DNA from: JAEUIX01 sp964611125
GTDB taxonomy: Bacteria > Planctomycetota > Phycisphaerae > Phycisphaerales > UBA1924
NCBI GenBank assembly: GCA_964611125.1
Contig: CAZSZO010000009.1
Coordinates: forward strand, 1-64,000
Length of the DNA stretch: 64,000 nt
Direction of reading: 5' to 3'
Shown: one piece after another, positions 44,448-53,697 of the stretch
Position numbering within the stretch: position 1 is the first letter of the stretch
Layout of the letters: the number at the start of each line of letters is the position of its first letter
Notes under the pieces: generated by a model
The model's input: only the letters and a program-made list of their open reading frames with translations
Database searches by the model: none
Told to the model about the DNA's origin: nothing
Translations under genes and position numbers: made by a program

Positions 44448-47315
44448 ATGCCAGCCTTGCCCCGCCGCCCAACTGCCGCACCGGCCACTGCCCGAACAGT
44501 CCTGATCGCGCTGGCCGCTGGCGCGGCGTGCAGCGCCCCCGCGCTCGCCCAGCACATGTACACCGGCGAGGCCGGCGACAACCTCTGGTGCAACCCAATG
44601 AACTGGCAGCCCCAGTCCGTCCCTTCGGGCAGCGCGATCATCGGGCCGGAGATCACGCAACGCGTGCGCTTGTTCGGCTGCACGCCCACCTTCGCCTCGC
44701 TCAACGCCCAAGGCCCCGTCCTCTTCAACGGCGATGTCCGCAACTCCGCGAGCATCATCGCCTCCAACGTCATCATCCAGTCGGGCGCCTTCACCGTCGG
44801 ACCCTCGACCCCCGGCGCCGCCACCTTCTCGATGAACGGCACCGCCCAGTGGCTCTCGGGCATCATCGGCAACCAGTCCGTGCGCGTCGAGGCGGGGGCG
44901 TCGCTGGCGATCGACCCGAACGCACCCAAGACGCTTCGCAACGCCGCCCTGACCAACTCCGGCGCTGTCGCGCAACGGGCGGCGGTGTCGGTCGACGGGC
45001 TCTCGCCGATCACCAACGCGGGCACGTGGGCCTTCGCCGCGACCAGCAGCATCGGCCGAACCTCCATCTCCAATCCGAGCACGTTCACCAACAACGGCGT
45101 CGTCAACGTCGCGTTCGAAACCCCCCCGGACGCCCCCGCGACCTTCGGCCTGCCCGTTCACAACACCGGCGCCATCAACGCCCTCACCGGCGACCTGACC
45201 CTGACCGAACTGACCATGAACGGCGGCAGCCTCTCCGCCTCCCCGGGCCGACGCATCGAGCTGACGCGCGACAGCACCTTCGACGGCGATTGCCAACTCT
45301 CCGGCAACGGGGCCGTCGCCCTCACCACCGGCCTGCTCCGCATCAACACAGGCGACACGCTCTCCACCCTCGACCCCGCCGGGACGAGCGGCGGCTTCAC
45401 CCTCAACTCGTCCGCCGGCATGGACATCGAAGTCACTTCCGAGTTCCGAAACGCCGGCGCCTTCACCTGGCTCCGAGGCGACATCGTCGGCCGTTCCGTC
45501 ACGTTCTCTTTCCGTAACGACGGGATCTTCCGCGCCCAGGCCAACTCCTTCAACATCCGCGACTTCACCTTCGACAATCGCGGCGTCTTCGCCGTCTCAA
45601 CCCCGCAGATGTTCCTGCGCGACGCCAACCTGTCGACCAGCACCCCCGGTGTCGTCGAGTTCCGCTCCGGCGCCCTGCTCCGCTCCCCGCAGTCGACCTC
45701 GGGCGGCTCCCTCTTCTTCATCGACGCGACCCTCCGCAAAACCACCCCCGCATCCGCTCGCACCGATGCCCGCGTCGACGCTCGCCGCTCCACCCTCGAC
45801 ATCACCGAGGGCGAGTTCTCGACCGGTGGCCTCACCCTCGATCAATCGACCGTCATCGTCGCCCCACTCGCCGACCTCCGCCTCTTCGGCAACACCCTCA
45901 CGATCCTCTCCCGCTTCACCGGCGCCGGCACCGTCACCCTTGGCCCAACCTCCACGCTCACCCTCCTCGGCCTGGACAATGGCAACGACATGACCGGCAT
46001 CGGCAACGACGGCTTCCGCGTCGAGGGCGGCCTCATCACCGGCGACGGCGCCTTCACCAACCGTGAGAACCTCACCTTTGCCGGCGGCCGCATCGGCGAA
46101 AACCTCACCCAGCCTGTCCTCATCAACACCGGGAACATCTTCGTCAACACGTCCACCCTGCTCCTGAGCGGCGAAATCTCGAACACCGCCGGCGCCCTCA
46201 TCGCCTTCGACTCCCGCATGACGATGGACACCGGCTCGCTCCTCGACAACTTCGGCCAGATTCTCATCGGCGACAACGCCAACATCGCCCCCGTCTCCGG
46301 CTCACCCGCACCGCTCCTGAGCAACACCGACTCCGCCATCATCACCAAACGCGAGCCCGGCGTCGCCATCATTACCGCCCCCCTTGCCAACACGGGCGAA
46401 GTTTTCGTTCAGCAAGGCACCCTCTTCCTCTCCGGCCCGATCAACGGCCTTCTCCCTCAACCCTCCCCACCCTTCGCCCCCAACACCTTCTCGCTCAGCG
46501 AAGGCATCTATCGCGTCGCCCCCGACGCGGTCCTCTCCTTCAACGGCCGCCTCATCACCCACTACCGCGGCTCCGCCCGCGTCTTTGTGCAGGGCACCTG
46601 CAACGACTACGAGCCCGCCCTCATCCGCGACCAGGCCTTCACCGAGATCGGCACCCTCATCGACCCCCCGACGGACGTCGTCGTCGCCGACGACGCCGAA
46701 GTGTCCCTCACCCCTTCGGGCATCATCGAACTCTGCGTGACGTGCAAGGTCAGCCTCGAGAACGGCGCGACCCTCCGCGGTCGCGGCTTCATCGACGGCG
46801 AATGCCGCACCCAGGATGAGGCCACCATCGCCCCAGGCGCCTCCCCGGGGACGCTCACCGTCGGCTCGCTCAACATGTCCGCCGGCGGGATCCTGGAGAT
46901 CGAACTCGCCGGACCGACCCCCGGCGCCGAGCACGACGTCCTCGCCGTCACCACCTCCGCCACCCTCGGCGGCACGCTCCGGCTGACGCTTCTCAACGGC
47001 TTCGCCCCTCCAGCCGGCTCGACGTTCACCTTCCTCACCTCCCCCTCCGTTGCGGGTCAATTCCGCCGAATCGAGTCGCCCCCAGACCTCGACGAAAGCC
47101 TGCGTGCCCGCGTCGAGCTCACCGACACCGGCGTCATCGTCCGGGTGTCGTTGGCGGCGGATTTCGACGGCAACGGCATCATCGACCCGGACGACCTGTC
47201 GGACTTTGTGACGACGTTCTTCGCGACGCCGCCGTCGGTGAACGCTGATCTGGACGGGAACGGCGTGGTGGACCCGGACGATCTTTCGGACTTCATCAAT
47301 CTGTACTTTTCGTGA
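44448..47315 (+). CDS. Exported repetitive protein with dockerin-like tag lacking terminal Gly-Cys
   Basis: A protein of 955 residues. Signal peptide (about 1-38, ending ALAQ), many Asn/Thr/Gly-rich beta-strand repeats like the 1018-residue protein, and a C-terminal double EF-hand tag (about 903-955): DPDDLSDFVTTFF and DPDDLSDFINLYFS. Unlike its relatives it stops before the Gly-Cys. ATG 44448 has GGAG 7 nt upstream; the frame is open back into the tRNA, which cannot be coding. The codon pattern changes near the end: the tag (47150-47315) is richer in third-position G than the C-rich body, which hints at a separate origin of the tag. Confidence 0.86.
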   Translation: MPALPRRPTAAPATARTVLIALAAGAACSAPALAQHMYTGEAGDNLWCNPMNWQPQSVPSGSAIIGPEITQRVRLFGCTPTFASLNAQGPVLFNGDVRNSASIIASNVIIQSGAFTVGPSTPGAATFSMNGTAQWLSGIIGNQSVRVEAGASLAIDPNAPKTLRNAALTNSGAVAQRAAVSVDGLSPITNAGTWAFAATSSIGRTSISNPSTFTNNGVVNVAFETPPDAPATFGLPVHNTGAINALTGDLTLTELTMNGGSLSASPGRRIELTRDSTFDGDCQLSGNGAVALTTGLLRINTGDTLSTLDPAGTSGGFTLNSSAGMDIEVTSEFRNAGAFTWLRGDIVGRSVTFSFRNDGIFRAQANSFNIRDFTFDNRGVFAVSTPQMFLRDANLSTSTPGVVEFRSGALLRSPQSTSGGSLFFIDATLRKTTPASARTDARVDARRSTLDITEGEFSTGGLTLDQSTVIVAPLADLRLFGNTLTILSRFTGAGTVTLGPTSTLTLLGLDNGNDMTGIGNDGFRVEGGLITGDGAFTNRENLTFAGGRIGENLTQPVLINTGNIFVNTSTLLLSGEISNTAGALIAFDSRMTMDTGSLLDNFGQILIGDNANIAPVSGSPAPLLSNTDSAIITKREPGVAIITAPLANTGEVFVQQGTLFLSGPINGLLPQPSPPFAPNTFSLSEGIYRVAPDAVLSFNGRLITHYRGSARVFVQGTCNDYEPALIRDQAFTEIGTLIDPPTDVVVADDAEVSLTPSGIIELCVTCKVSLENGATLRGRGFIDGECRTQDEATIAPGASPGTLTVGSLNMSAGGILEIELAGPTPGAEHDVLAVTTSATLGGTLRLTLLNGFAPPAGSTFTFLTSPSVAGQFRRIESPPDLDESLRARVELTDTGVIVRVSLAADFDGNGIIDPDDLSDFVTTFFATPPSVNADLDGNGVVDPDDLSDFINLYFS

Positions 47316-48098
47316 GTGCGGGGCGGGATGAGAGCACAAGGGCGACGCAGGCTGGAGCGTCGCCGAGCGCATGGGGGCGCGCGTGCGGTGGATCTGGCCG
47401 GTGTGGTGGACATCTTGCGAGGCGATGCCGGCCGGAAGCACCAGGGGGGCCGGAGGCAGCGGATTCCCGGCCCGGCAGGGCGGTCGCAGGGCTCCGGGCC
47501 GGTGGCTGGGCCGTTGGACGGCAAGGGCCGTGTGGGTTCGACGCCCAGCGGGGCCAGTTGGGTGTTGCGGGCTTTCTCGACTATTGGGCTGGCGGCGTCG
47601 AAAGGCCCGCATGGTCCTTGCGCCATCTCGTGGACAGCCCTCGCCCACGATGGAATGAGCCCCAAAGGCTCTCCTCGCCAACGTGAAACCGAGGAAACCG
47701 CACCTTCGACTCCATCGCGGCAGGGTCGCCGACAACACCCGCCGCCGCTCGTCCAAGCCCCCGATGACCCGACGTTCGCGAGCCAGGGAGGGAGGCGGTG
47801 ACGCGATGACCACCGGAGGAGATCCAGAGTCTTTGTTTGGGTTCTGGCAGCGTGGAGCGGCGGTTGTCTCTTCGCAAAAGAGCCTCAAGCACCCCGGATG
47901 CCAGGGCCGCGCCGGTGGCCCATCTTCACGTTCGCCAGAGCATCACATCCATGGCCCTTGTTCCATCGCTCCGCCCGGGTACACTCGATCGGGGGAATCG
48001 GGCGATCTCGCGGTGTCCGGCTCCGACCCATTTCTGAACGGGCTTGCTCACCCCGCCCGAGCCGCGATCGTCACGGCGTCGGTGTCCTGAGAACACGC
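47316..48098. other. 783-bp region without convincing gene
   Basis: Open frames exist on both strands but lack an SD, family sequence or consistent codon bias. It contains the tRNA-Leu 3'-end repeat (47530-47556) and the promoter-like GGGTACACTC at 47978-47986. G+C falls toward the glycosyltransferase gene. Confidence 0.55.
47530..47556 (+). repeat. Near-copy of tRNA-Leu 3' end
   Basis: 25 of 27 bases match tRNA-Leu positions 44266-44292, including the whole T loop and CGGGGCCA. Same orientation, 3.26 kb downstream, on the other side of the 955-residue protein gene. Upstream bases do not fold into a proper tRNA. It resembles an att-site duplication. Confidence 0.6.
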
Positions 48099-49292
48099 AT
48101 GAAAGGCCGTATGCAGTTGAACGGGGAAGCGCCGCTGAACATCAGTGCACTGTTTCCGATCCCTTTCGGCAATCGAGGCGTGGGGCATACCTGCTACCAG
48201 GTTTGCAAGCACCTGGCGGCCGATGGCATGGGCATCAGGATGTACACGCCGCGTGCCTGGAGAGGCGGTTGGTCGCCGATGCTTCGCGAGACTCTGCCGT
48301 TGCACCTGCGTTATCTGCCGTGGCGGCTGATCGGGTCGACTGGGGTCTCGGGAGTGGAACGCACCTTTGAGCGCGACCTAGGCTCCGCGGCCGCTTACCT
48401 CTGGAGCGAGCCAACGTTGGCCCTGTCGCGACGCTTGGCGGCACGGGGGACCATCATCATCAGGGAGAAGTACAATTGCCACAAGGCGGTCGCGCGCCGC
48501 ATTCTCGATGACGCCTATGAACGCGCAGGGCTTTCGCCGGGACACACCATCAGCGAGGCGGCGATCGATAAAGAGCGGGAAGAGTTCGAACTCGCCAGCG
48601 CCGTCGTTTGCCCCAGCGACCAGGTGAGGCGCTCGTTGCTCAGCGAGGGGGTGAAAGAGAGCAAACTGATCGATTCGAGCTATGGGTGGAGTCCGGAGAG
48701 GTTCACAGGCACTTCGATGGCGCTTCCTGAAGCATCGACGCCCACTGTTGTCTTCGTTGGCTACATATGCGTGCGTAAGGGCGCCCACATCCTCCTCCGA
48801 GCTTGGGAGAAGGCGTCACCCAAGGCTCGCTTGGTGCTGGTGGGTCGGATGGAGCCGGCGATTGCGAAGCTGTGCGCATCGTCCCTCGCTCGCTCTGAGG
48901 TGACCGTGCTCCCGTTCACCGACGACGTTGGGGCGGTGTTTCGATCGGCGGATGTGTTCGCATTTCCGTCACTCGAAGAGGGCGACCCGCTTGTCTCCTA
49001 CGAGGCAATGGGTCACGGGCTTGCGATGCTGGTGTCCCCGATGGGTGCCGGTCGCGGCGTGAGGCACAATGTTGATGGATTGATCGTCGATCCACACCAA
49101 CTTGACGCTTGGAGTGACGCCCTCACCCGGATCGTTGAATCACACGATTTGCGGTCCTCCTGGTCTAGGTCAGCTTCGCTTCGGGCTTCCGAATTCACGT
49201 GGCAGGCTGTGGGAGCCCGGCTGCACAAGCGGCTTTCCAGTTTCCTCGATACGCAGGTAGAGGCGACGCCCGGCCCCGCGCCCATCCCATGA
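48099..49292 (+). CDS. GT4-type glycosyltransferase
   Basis: A protein of 397 residues. The N-terminal Rossmann half contains NISALFPIPFGNRGVGHTCYQ (GT-B donor/acceptor loop). The C-terminal half shows VVFVGYICVRKGAHILLRAW and the GT4 motif with acidic residues in FPSLEEGDPLVSYEAMGHG. Probably a cytosolic enzyme of surface glycan synthesis. ATG 48099 is taken; ATG 48111, with AAAGG 4 nt upstream, is equally possible. G+C is clearly lower than in neighbours (for example 33 of 60 bases at 48721-48780), suggesting horizontal acquisition. It stands alone, without other glycan genes. Confidence 0.88.
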   Translation: MKGRMQLNGEAPLNISALFPIPFGNRGVGHTCYQVCKHLAADGMGIRMYTPRAWRGGWSPMLRETLPLHLRYLPWRLIGSTGVSGVERTFERDLGSAAAYLWSEPTLALSRRLAARGTIIIREKYNCHKAVARRILDDAYERAGLSPGHTISEAAIDKEREEFELASAVVCPSDQVRRSLLSEGVKESKLIDSSYGWSPERFTGTSMALPEASTPTVVFVGYICVRKGAHILLRAWEKASPKARLVLVGRMEPAIAKLCASSLARSEVTVLPFTDDVGAVFRSADVFAFPSLEEGDPLVSYEAMGHGLAMLVSPMGAGRGVRHNVDGLIVDPHQLDAWSDALTRIVESHDLRSSWSRSASLRASEFTWQAVGARLHKRLSSFLDTQVEATPGPAPIP

Positions 49293-49564
49293 GCCATGAG
49301 CGTCCACCACGCCTCGGTCTCGCGGCGGTCGGGCAGGTCACTCTTCGAAACCGACAGGGTGCATCGGACGGTGATGGTCCCTGCGGGCTGCCAACCTTCG
49401 ATTTCAATCTACCGAATGAGCTGCCCCCGAACGCGTGCCACGGTGGCTCGGGTCGATCCTGACACGCCCCTACTCTGGAGTCTCTCCTCAACTACCCCCT
49501 CCAACACCCCTCCAAAACCGCCGATCTTCTCCGCATGCGGCCCGCCCGGCTCACCCGTCGTCCG

Positions 49565-50440
49565 ATGACCGATCCCGAGCGGGCCGCGCTCCGACCGGCC
49601 GGGTTCAGCTTTGGCGAGTGCATTGGCGTGCTCATCGCGCCGGTTCTGTTGGCGGCCGTCACCGCGTTCCTGTTCTTCGTCATCCCGGTCGCGCTCTTCG
49701 GGCTGCTCAACGCGCTCGTCGGCTGGCTGCCCAGGGCCTTCCTGAAGCCGTATACCCACGAGCTCCGGATCGCCGCGCTCGTGTGGGTCGCGTTCTGGTG
49801 CGCCATCGTGTGGGTCCCGGGGATCATCGCCGCAGCGCGGGCCCGCGGCGCCGCCGGCCCCATCAGCGACGACCTCGCCGCCGGGGAGGTCGAAGTCCGC
49901 GAGTTCGATATCGCCGAGTGCCTCTGCGTCACCGACGATGAGCACGGCGGCCTGGGCTACTTCCTCCGCACCGCCGACCACGGCGTGCTCTTCGTGATCG
50001 ACGATGAGTCCGGCTGCGAGGACGACCTCGGCTGGGGCTATCGCCAGCACGGGCGCGACCCGCGCCAGGCGCGGTTCCTCCCCGGGCGACGCTGGCTGGT
50101 CGCCTCGGCCCCGCGCAGCGGGCGGGTTGTTTCCGCTCAGTTCACCGGCGACCGCGTCGAGCCTCGCCCGGGGATCTTCGTGCTCAGCGTCGCGAGCGAG
50201 TTCCCCGATGTCGCCGCCGGCCAGGCGGTTCCGCTCACGTGGGCCGAGGTGCTGGCCCGCTACGCAACGCTCGAACGGACCTTCCGAGCGCCGCCCGCGC
50301 TCTGCTCCGAGTGCGAGTATGACCTGACCATCATCGCGCCCGGCGCCGGTGGCCAGGTGATCTGCCCAGAGTGCGGTCAGGGCCACTCCCTCGAACCCGA
50401 CAAGCCCCGCACCCCCGCCGCGCAGCCCGCCGCGGCATAG
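49565..50440 (+). CDS. Membrane protein with C-terminal zinc ribbon
   Basis: A protein of 291 residues: two hydrophobic helices (about 13-50 and 70-95), a soluble beta-rich middle, then a C-terminal zinc ribbon with C-x2-C pairs CSEC and CPEC. ATG 49565 (MTDPERAAL) is preferred over ATG 49535, which adds an Arg/Pro stretch; neither has a good SD. The zinc-ribbon-plus-membrane design recurs in the next gene. Function unknown. Confidence 0.72.
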   Translation: MTDPERAALRPAGFSFGECIGVLIAPVLLAAVTAFLFFVIPVALFGLLNALVGWLPRAFLKPYTHELRIAALVWVAFWCAIVWVPGIIAAARARGAAGPISDDLAAGEVEVREFDIAECLCVTDDEHGGLGYFLRTADHGVLFVIDDESGCEDDLGWGYRQHGRDPRQARFLPGRRWLVASAPRSGRVVSAQFTGDRVEPRPGIFVLSVASEFPDVAAGQAVPLTWAEVLARYATLERTFRAPPALCSECEYDLTIIAPGAGGQVICPECGQGHSLEPDKPRTPAAQPAAA

Positions 50441-50466
50441 GACGGGTCAACGCCGGCGGCGCTCGC

Positions 50467-51870
50467 CTATTCCCGCACGTCGACCACGGCCTCAAGCTCC
50501 ACCTTCTCAAACCACGCCGCGCTCGGAGGGGTGGCCAGTTCGTCGCCCCGCCACTGGACCTCGCTCGCGAAGGCCGGCTGGCAGATCACCCAGTACACCG
50601 CCGTCACCCGGAGCGGGCCGACCCGATCGGGGATGAATTCATTGATAAAGATGTCCTTGCTCGGCGACATCGGGCTCGGGCAGATCTGGAAGCCCCAGAG
50701 TGGTTCCTCGCGCCGCGACATCACCGGCCCGCCGTTGATGCGGTAGCCGCCGAACGCCACCGCCATGTGTGAGCGCGGGCCGTCGGCGCCCGACAGCACC
50801 CGCAGAGCCACCGCGAACCGCTTCCCCACCCGGCCGCGCGCCGGCGCCTGCAGCGTGATCAGCACCGCTTCTCGGTAGTACCGCTCCACCAGGTCGGCGG
50901 GCATCGCGGGAGGGGGCGGGGGCGGGGGGGGCGTGCCCGCCGGGGGCCTCGGGGCCGCCACCAGCGGCCCGGCGCCCATGGCCGACTCAAACCACATGCT
51001 CGCCGGCACCGCCGACCACGGCCGCCGAGCCCGCAGCGCGATCACCCGCTCCGCCATGGCCCGCACCGCCGGGGGGCTGAGCGGTCGCGTTGACAGCTCC
51101 GCCCAGGCCGGCAAAGGTCCGTCGGGCGATGCATACATCACCCCGTACAACGCCCCGGTCGGCAAGTAGGGCGCCACAAGATCGATGTAGAACACCGGGT
51201 TGAGCACCACCCCGAAGAACACCGCCAGCGCGGCGCCGAGCGCGATCTGGCGAGGCGCCGGGCTTCGCCGCCCCTCATTGAGCTTCCCCAGCCACTCGTT
51301 GCCGCACTCAGGGCAGCGACTGGGCGGCCCCTGCCCGCTGGCGCCGGCGGGAGGAGCCTCCCCTGCCTGAGCGCCCGCCCCCGGTCCTTCTCTCACTCCC
51401 GGCCCCGCCGCAGCCGCCGCCGCCTGGGCCTGGGCCAGCTCGTAATCGCAAGCCGGGCAGTGCAGGCTCGGGCCCTCGCGCCGCTGCGCGGCGCCCATCG
51501 CCAGCATCATCCCGAACATGAACGGCCCCTGCCACAGCAGCGTGAGACCCTCAAGCCGCGTCCCGGCGGTGACACAGGCCATCGCCAGGGTCATGGCGGC
51601 CATGAAGCTGCCCATGGCCGCCGCCAGCGGGAGCGGCCGCCGCTCCGGCCGGGAGGCCTGGGCCAGGCTCGCGAAGTACTCGCTCGCCCAGGCGCCGACA
51701 ACGGCGCCCACGACGATCCCCGCCAGCCGCCACGCCAGACTCGCCGGGGTCGCGAACCCTGACCACACCATCACCAAGCACGCAGAGGCCGCCACGGCGC
51801 TGACGGCGATGACCAGCATGCGAAACCCTCGGGGCCGGATCTTCAGCGGCGCGGCAAGCGGGTGTGGCAT
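50467..51870 (-). CDS. Polytopic membrane protein with internal zinc ribbon
   Basis: A protein of 467 residues. Four N-terminal helices (about 20-125), a zinc ribbon split by a low-complexity Ala/Gly/Pro stretch (CPAC near 140, CPEC near 185), another TM (about 210-235) and a C-terminal beta-rich domain. Conserved type in planctomycetes but uncharacterised. ATG 51870 is supported by TAGACT 5 nt upstream. It is convergent with the neighbouring zinc-ribbon gene (26 bp between stops). Confidence 0.74.
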   Translation of the reverse strand: MPHPLAAPLKIRPRGFRMLVIAVSAVAASACLVMVWSGFATPASLAWRLAGIVVGAVVGAWASEYFASLAQASRPERRPLPLAAAMGSFMAAMTLAMACVTAGTRLEGLTLLWQGPFMFGMMLAMGAAQRREGPSLHCPACDYELAQAQAAAAAAGPGVREGPGAGAQAGEAPPAGASGQGPPSRCPECGNEWLGKLNEGRRSPAPRQIALGAALAVFFGVVLNPVFYIDLVAPYLPTGALYGVMYASPDGPLPAWAELSTRPLSPPAVRAMAERVIALRARRPWSAVPASMWFESAMGAGPLVAAPRPPAGTPPPPPPPPAMPADLVERYYREAVLITLQAPARGRVGKRFAVALRVLSGADGPRSHMAVAFGGYRINGGPVMSRREEPLWGFQICPSPMSPSKDIFINEFIPDRVGPLRVTAVYWVICQPAFASEVQWRGDELATPPSAAWFEKVELEAVVDVRE

Positions 51871-51875
51871 GCAAA

Positions 51876-51881
51876 AGTCTA
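51876..51881 (-). promoter_or_regulatory. Candidate leaderless -10 (TAGACT)
   Basis: On the minus strand TAGACT ends 5 nt before ATG 51870; same hexamer as before uvrD. No SD is present. Confidence 0.52.
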
Positions 51882-52004
51882 CGACCCCGGCCCCCCCCAC
51901 CCCCCCCCACGCCCGCTCACCCCGCCGCGGCCGCCGCTACCCTGCGATCCGCCCTGATTCGGCTCGTCCTTCGCGTCACCCCGTCGCCCAACCCAGGCAG
52001 CACC

Positions 52005-52505
52005 ATGACTCTCCCCGAGCTGCAACTGCTGTTTCAGTCGATCTCCTCCCTAGCCATCGCGGGGGGGCTGTTGTTCACAGCTCTGCAGTTCCGCCATTAC
52101 CGCAAAGCCCAGCACTTCGCCAATTTCTCCAAGCTCGTCGAGCTGCAGATGCACCTGCGCGAGATGCGCGTCGGCGACCCGTCGCTCGCCGAGGTCTACC
52201 GGCACGATGTTGAGTTCGCCTCCTCCAGCCGCGAGGTCCGCGAGTACTTCTTCAACCTGATGCAGCTCTCGGTGTTCGAGATCGTCTGGGTCGGCCACCG
52301 CCAGGGCCAGATTCCTGATGACTACTTCAACTCCTGGGACGCCCGCATGCGCGAGATCGCGGCGGAACCCTCTTTCCGCGCGATGATGTCGACCTCGAGC
52401 ATGAAGATCATGCACGATGAGTTCCAGTCGTACATGCAGCAGATGGTCCAGCGCGTCGCCAGCGAGGCCAAGCGGGCCTCGACGAGCGCCGGCGGTCGCG
52501 CCTAG
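52005..52505 (+). CDS. Small membrane-anchored protein, unknown
   Basis: A protein of 166 residues with one N-terminal TM (about 9-27, ISSLAIAGGLLFTALQF) followed by a basic, helical cytosolic region. Sequence such as KLVELQMHLREMR and FFNLMQLSVFEIVW resembles small uncharacterised proteins of the DUF6082/membrane-tethered helical kind, but I cannot name the family. A weak AGG precedes ATG 52005. It is 29 bp upstream of the amidotransferase gene and may be co-transcribed. Confidence 0.7.
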   Translation: MTLPELQLLFQSISSLAIAGGLLFTALQFRHYRKAQHFANFSKLVELQMHLREMRVGDPSLAEVYRHDVEFASSSREVREYFFNLMQLSVFEIVWVGHRQGQIPDDYFNSWDARMREIAAEPSFRAMMSTSSMKIMHDEFQSYMQQMVQRVASEAKRASTSAGGRA

Positions 52506-52534
52506 GCGTTCCCGCCCGGCCGGAGGTCCGTCCC

Positions 52535-53170
52535 TTGGTCCTGCTCATCGATCACTTCGACTCCTTCACGTGGAACATCGTCCACGTCGCGGCGCGCTGC
52601 GCGCCCGGGGTCGAGCTGCGCGTGCTCCGGGCCGATCAGGCCTCCCCCGCGACGGTCACGGCGTTCGCCCCGACAGGGATCATCCTCTCCCCCGGCCCCT
52701 GCGGCCCGCAGGACGCCCCGGGCACGCTCGAACTGCTCGCCGCGTTCGCCGGGCGCGTGCCCATCCTGGGCGTCTGCCTCGGGCACCAGTGCATCGCGCA
52801 CGCCTTCGGGATGCGCGTCAACCGGGCCCCTCGGCCGATTCACGGCAAGACCAGCCCCATCGCCCACGACGCCCTCGGCGTCTTCGCCGGGCTCCCCTCG
52901 CCCCTGACGGTCATGCGCTACCACTCACTCGCTGTCGACCCCGCGTCGATCAACACGCGCGACTGGACCATCTCAGCCGCCACGGCAGGGCCGACCGACC
53001 CCGCGCCGGTGGTCATGGGCCTGCGCCGCCGCTGGAATCTCGCCCCGCTCGAAGGCGTGCAGTTCCATCCCGAGAGCTTCGCCACGCCGCTCGGCGGCCA
53101 GATGCTCGCCAATTTTCTGGCCCCCGCTCAGGACGATACCATCGCCGCCAGCAGGAGCGCCACCTCATGA
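52535..53170 (+). CDS. pabA: Class I glutamine amidotransferase (anthranilate/ADC synthase component II)
   Basis: A protein of 211 residues. Catalytic triad Cys81 (ILGVCLGHQCIAHAFG), His178 and Glu180 (EGVQFHPES), with the N-terminal LLIDHFDSFTWNI typical of TrpG/PabA. It provides ammonia for anthranilate or aminodeoxychorismate synthesis; no TrpE/PabB is nearby, so the pathway is open. The start is TTG 52535, with GGAGG 9 nt upstream. It overlaps the following gene by ATGA, implying translational coupling. Confidence 0.9.
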   Translation: MVLLIDHFDSFTWNIVHVAARCAPGVELRVLRADQASPATVTAFAPTGIILSPGPCGPQDAPGTLELLAAFAGRVPILGVCLGHQCIAHAFGMRVNRAPRPIHGKTSPIAHDALGVFAGLPSPLTVMRYHSLAVDPASINTRDWTISAATAGPTDPAPVVMGLRRRWNLAPLEGVQFHPESFATPLGGQMLANFLAPAQDDTIAASRSATS

Positions 53171-53688
53171 CCACCGCGATGCCGACAACCACAGCCTCAC
53201 TCACGCCCGAACTCACGCCCACCGGGCAGCCGGACATGCACAGCCTCATCGCCCGCGGCGTGCTCGAGGAGCTCGTCCCCGCTTCACCCACCAAGCCCGG
53301 CTACCTCGTGCTCTCGATCCCCGGCAGCCAGTACCGCCTCCACCTCCGACCCGCCCCCGGGCCAGAGGCCATCAAGACCGCCCCCGGCAAGAAGATCGCC
53401 GGGATCATCGAGGGCCAGTGCCGGCGCGTGGACATCGTCACCACAGGCGGCCGCCTCGTTGAGCCCGTCATCGGCCGCCCGCGCCGCGTGCATGGCACCG
53501 TCATCGCCGCCGACCCCGCCAAGGGAGCCATCACCGTCAACGCCGGCGGCGCCGCGGCGGTCGACGGCCTTCCGCTGCCCTTCACAGCCCGCCTGGGCGA
53601 CGCCCGCCAGAACCCCAGCCAGTTCCCCATCGGCGTCATGGTGGCCTTCGATGTGCTCGACGGCGCCACGTTCACGCCGGTGGCGTGA
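53167..53688 (+). CDS. Conserved-looking protein coupled to PabA, unknown
   Basis: A protein of 173 residues, no signal or TM. A beta-rich core: YLVLSIPGSQYRLHLRP, then GKKIAGIIEGQCRRVDIVTTGGRL and GRPRRVHGTVIAADPAKGAITVNAGG, resembling a small barrel. It begins inside the pabA stop (ATGA), so the two products should be made in similar amounts. I do not recognise the family. Confidence 0.72.
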   Translation: MTTAMPTTTASLTPELTPTGQPDMHSLIARGVLEELVPASPTKPGYLVLSIPGSQYRLHLRPAPGPEAIKTAPGKKIAGIIEGQCRRVDIVTTGGRLVEPVIGRPRRVHGTVIAADPAKGAITVNAGGAAAVDGLPLPFTARLGDARQNPSQFPIGVMVAFDVLDGATFTPVA

Positions 53689-53697
53689 GCCCGGGCG

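Noticed and set aside
47469..47556. Second class II tRNA gene
   Set aside because: The acceptor could pair 6 of 7, but T8, the D-arm and a proper anticodon loop are missing. I keep only the 27-nt 3'-end repeat.
46302..47888. Minus-strand frame opposite the third tagged protein
   Set aside because: Low-complexity Gly/Asp/Glu shadow without an SD or homology pattern.
47316..48090. Plus-strand frames after the third tagged protein
   Set aside because: No SD, erratic codon use, no recognisable product.
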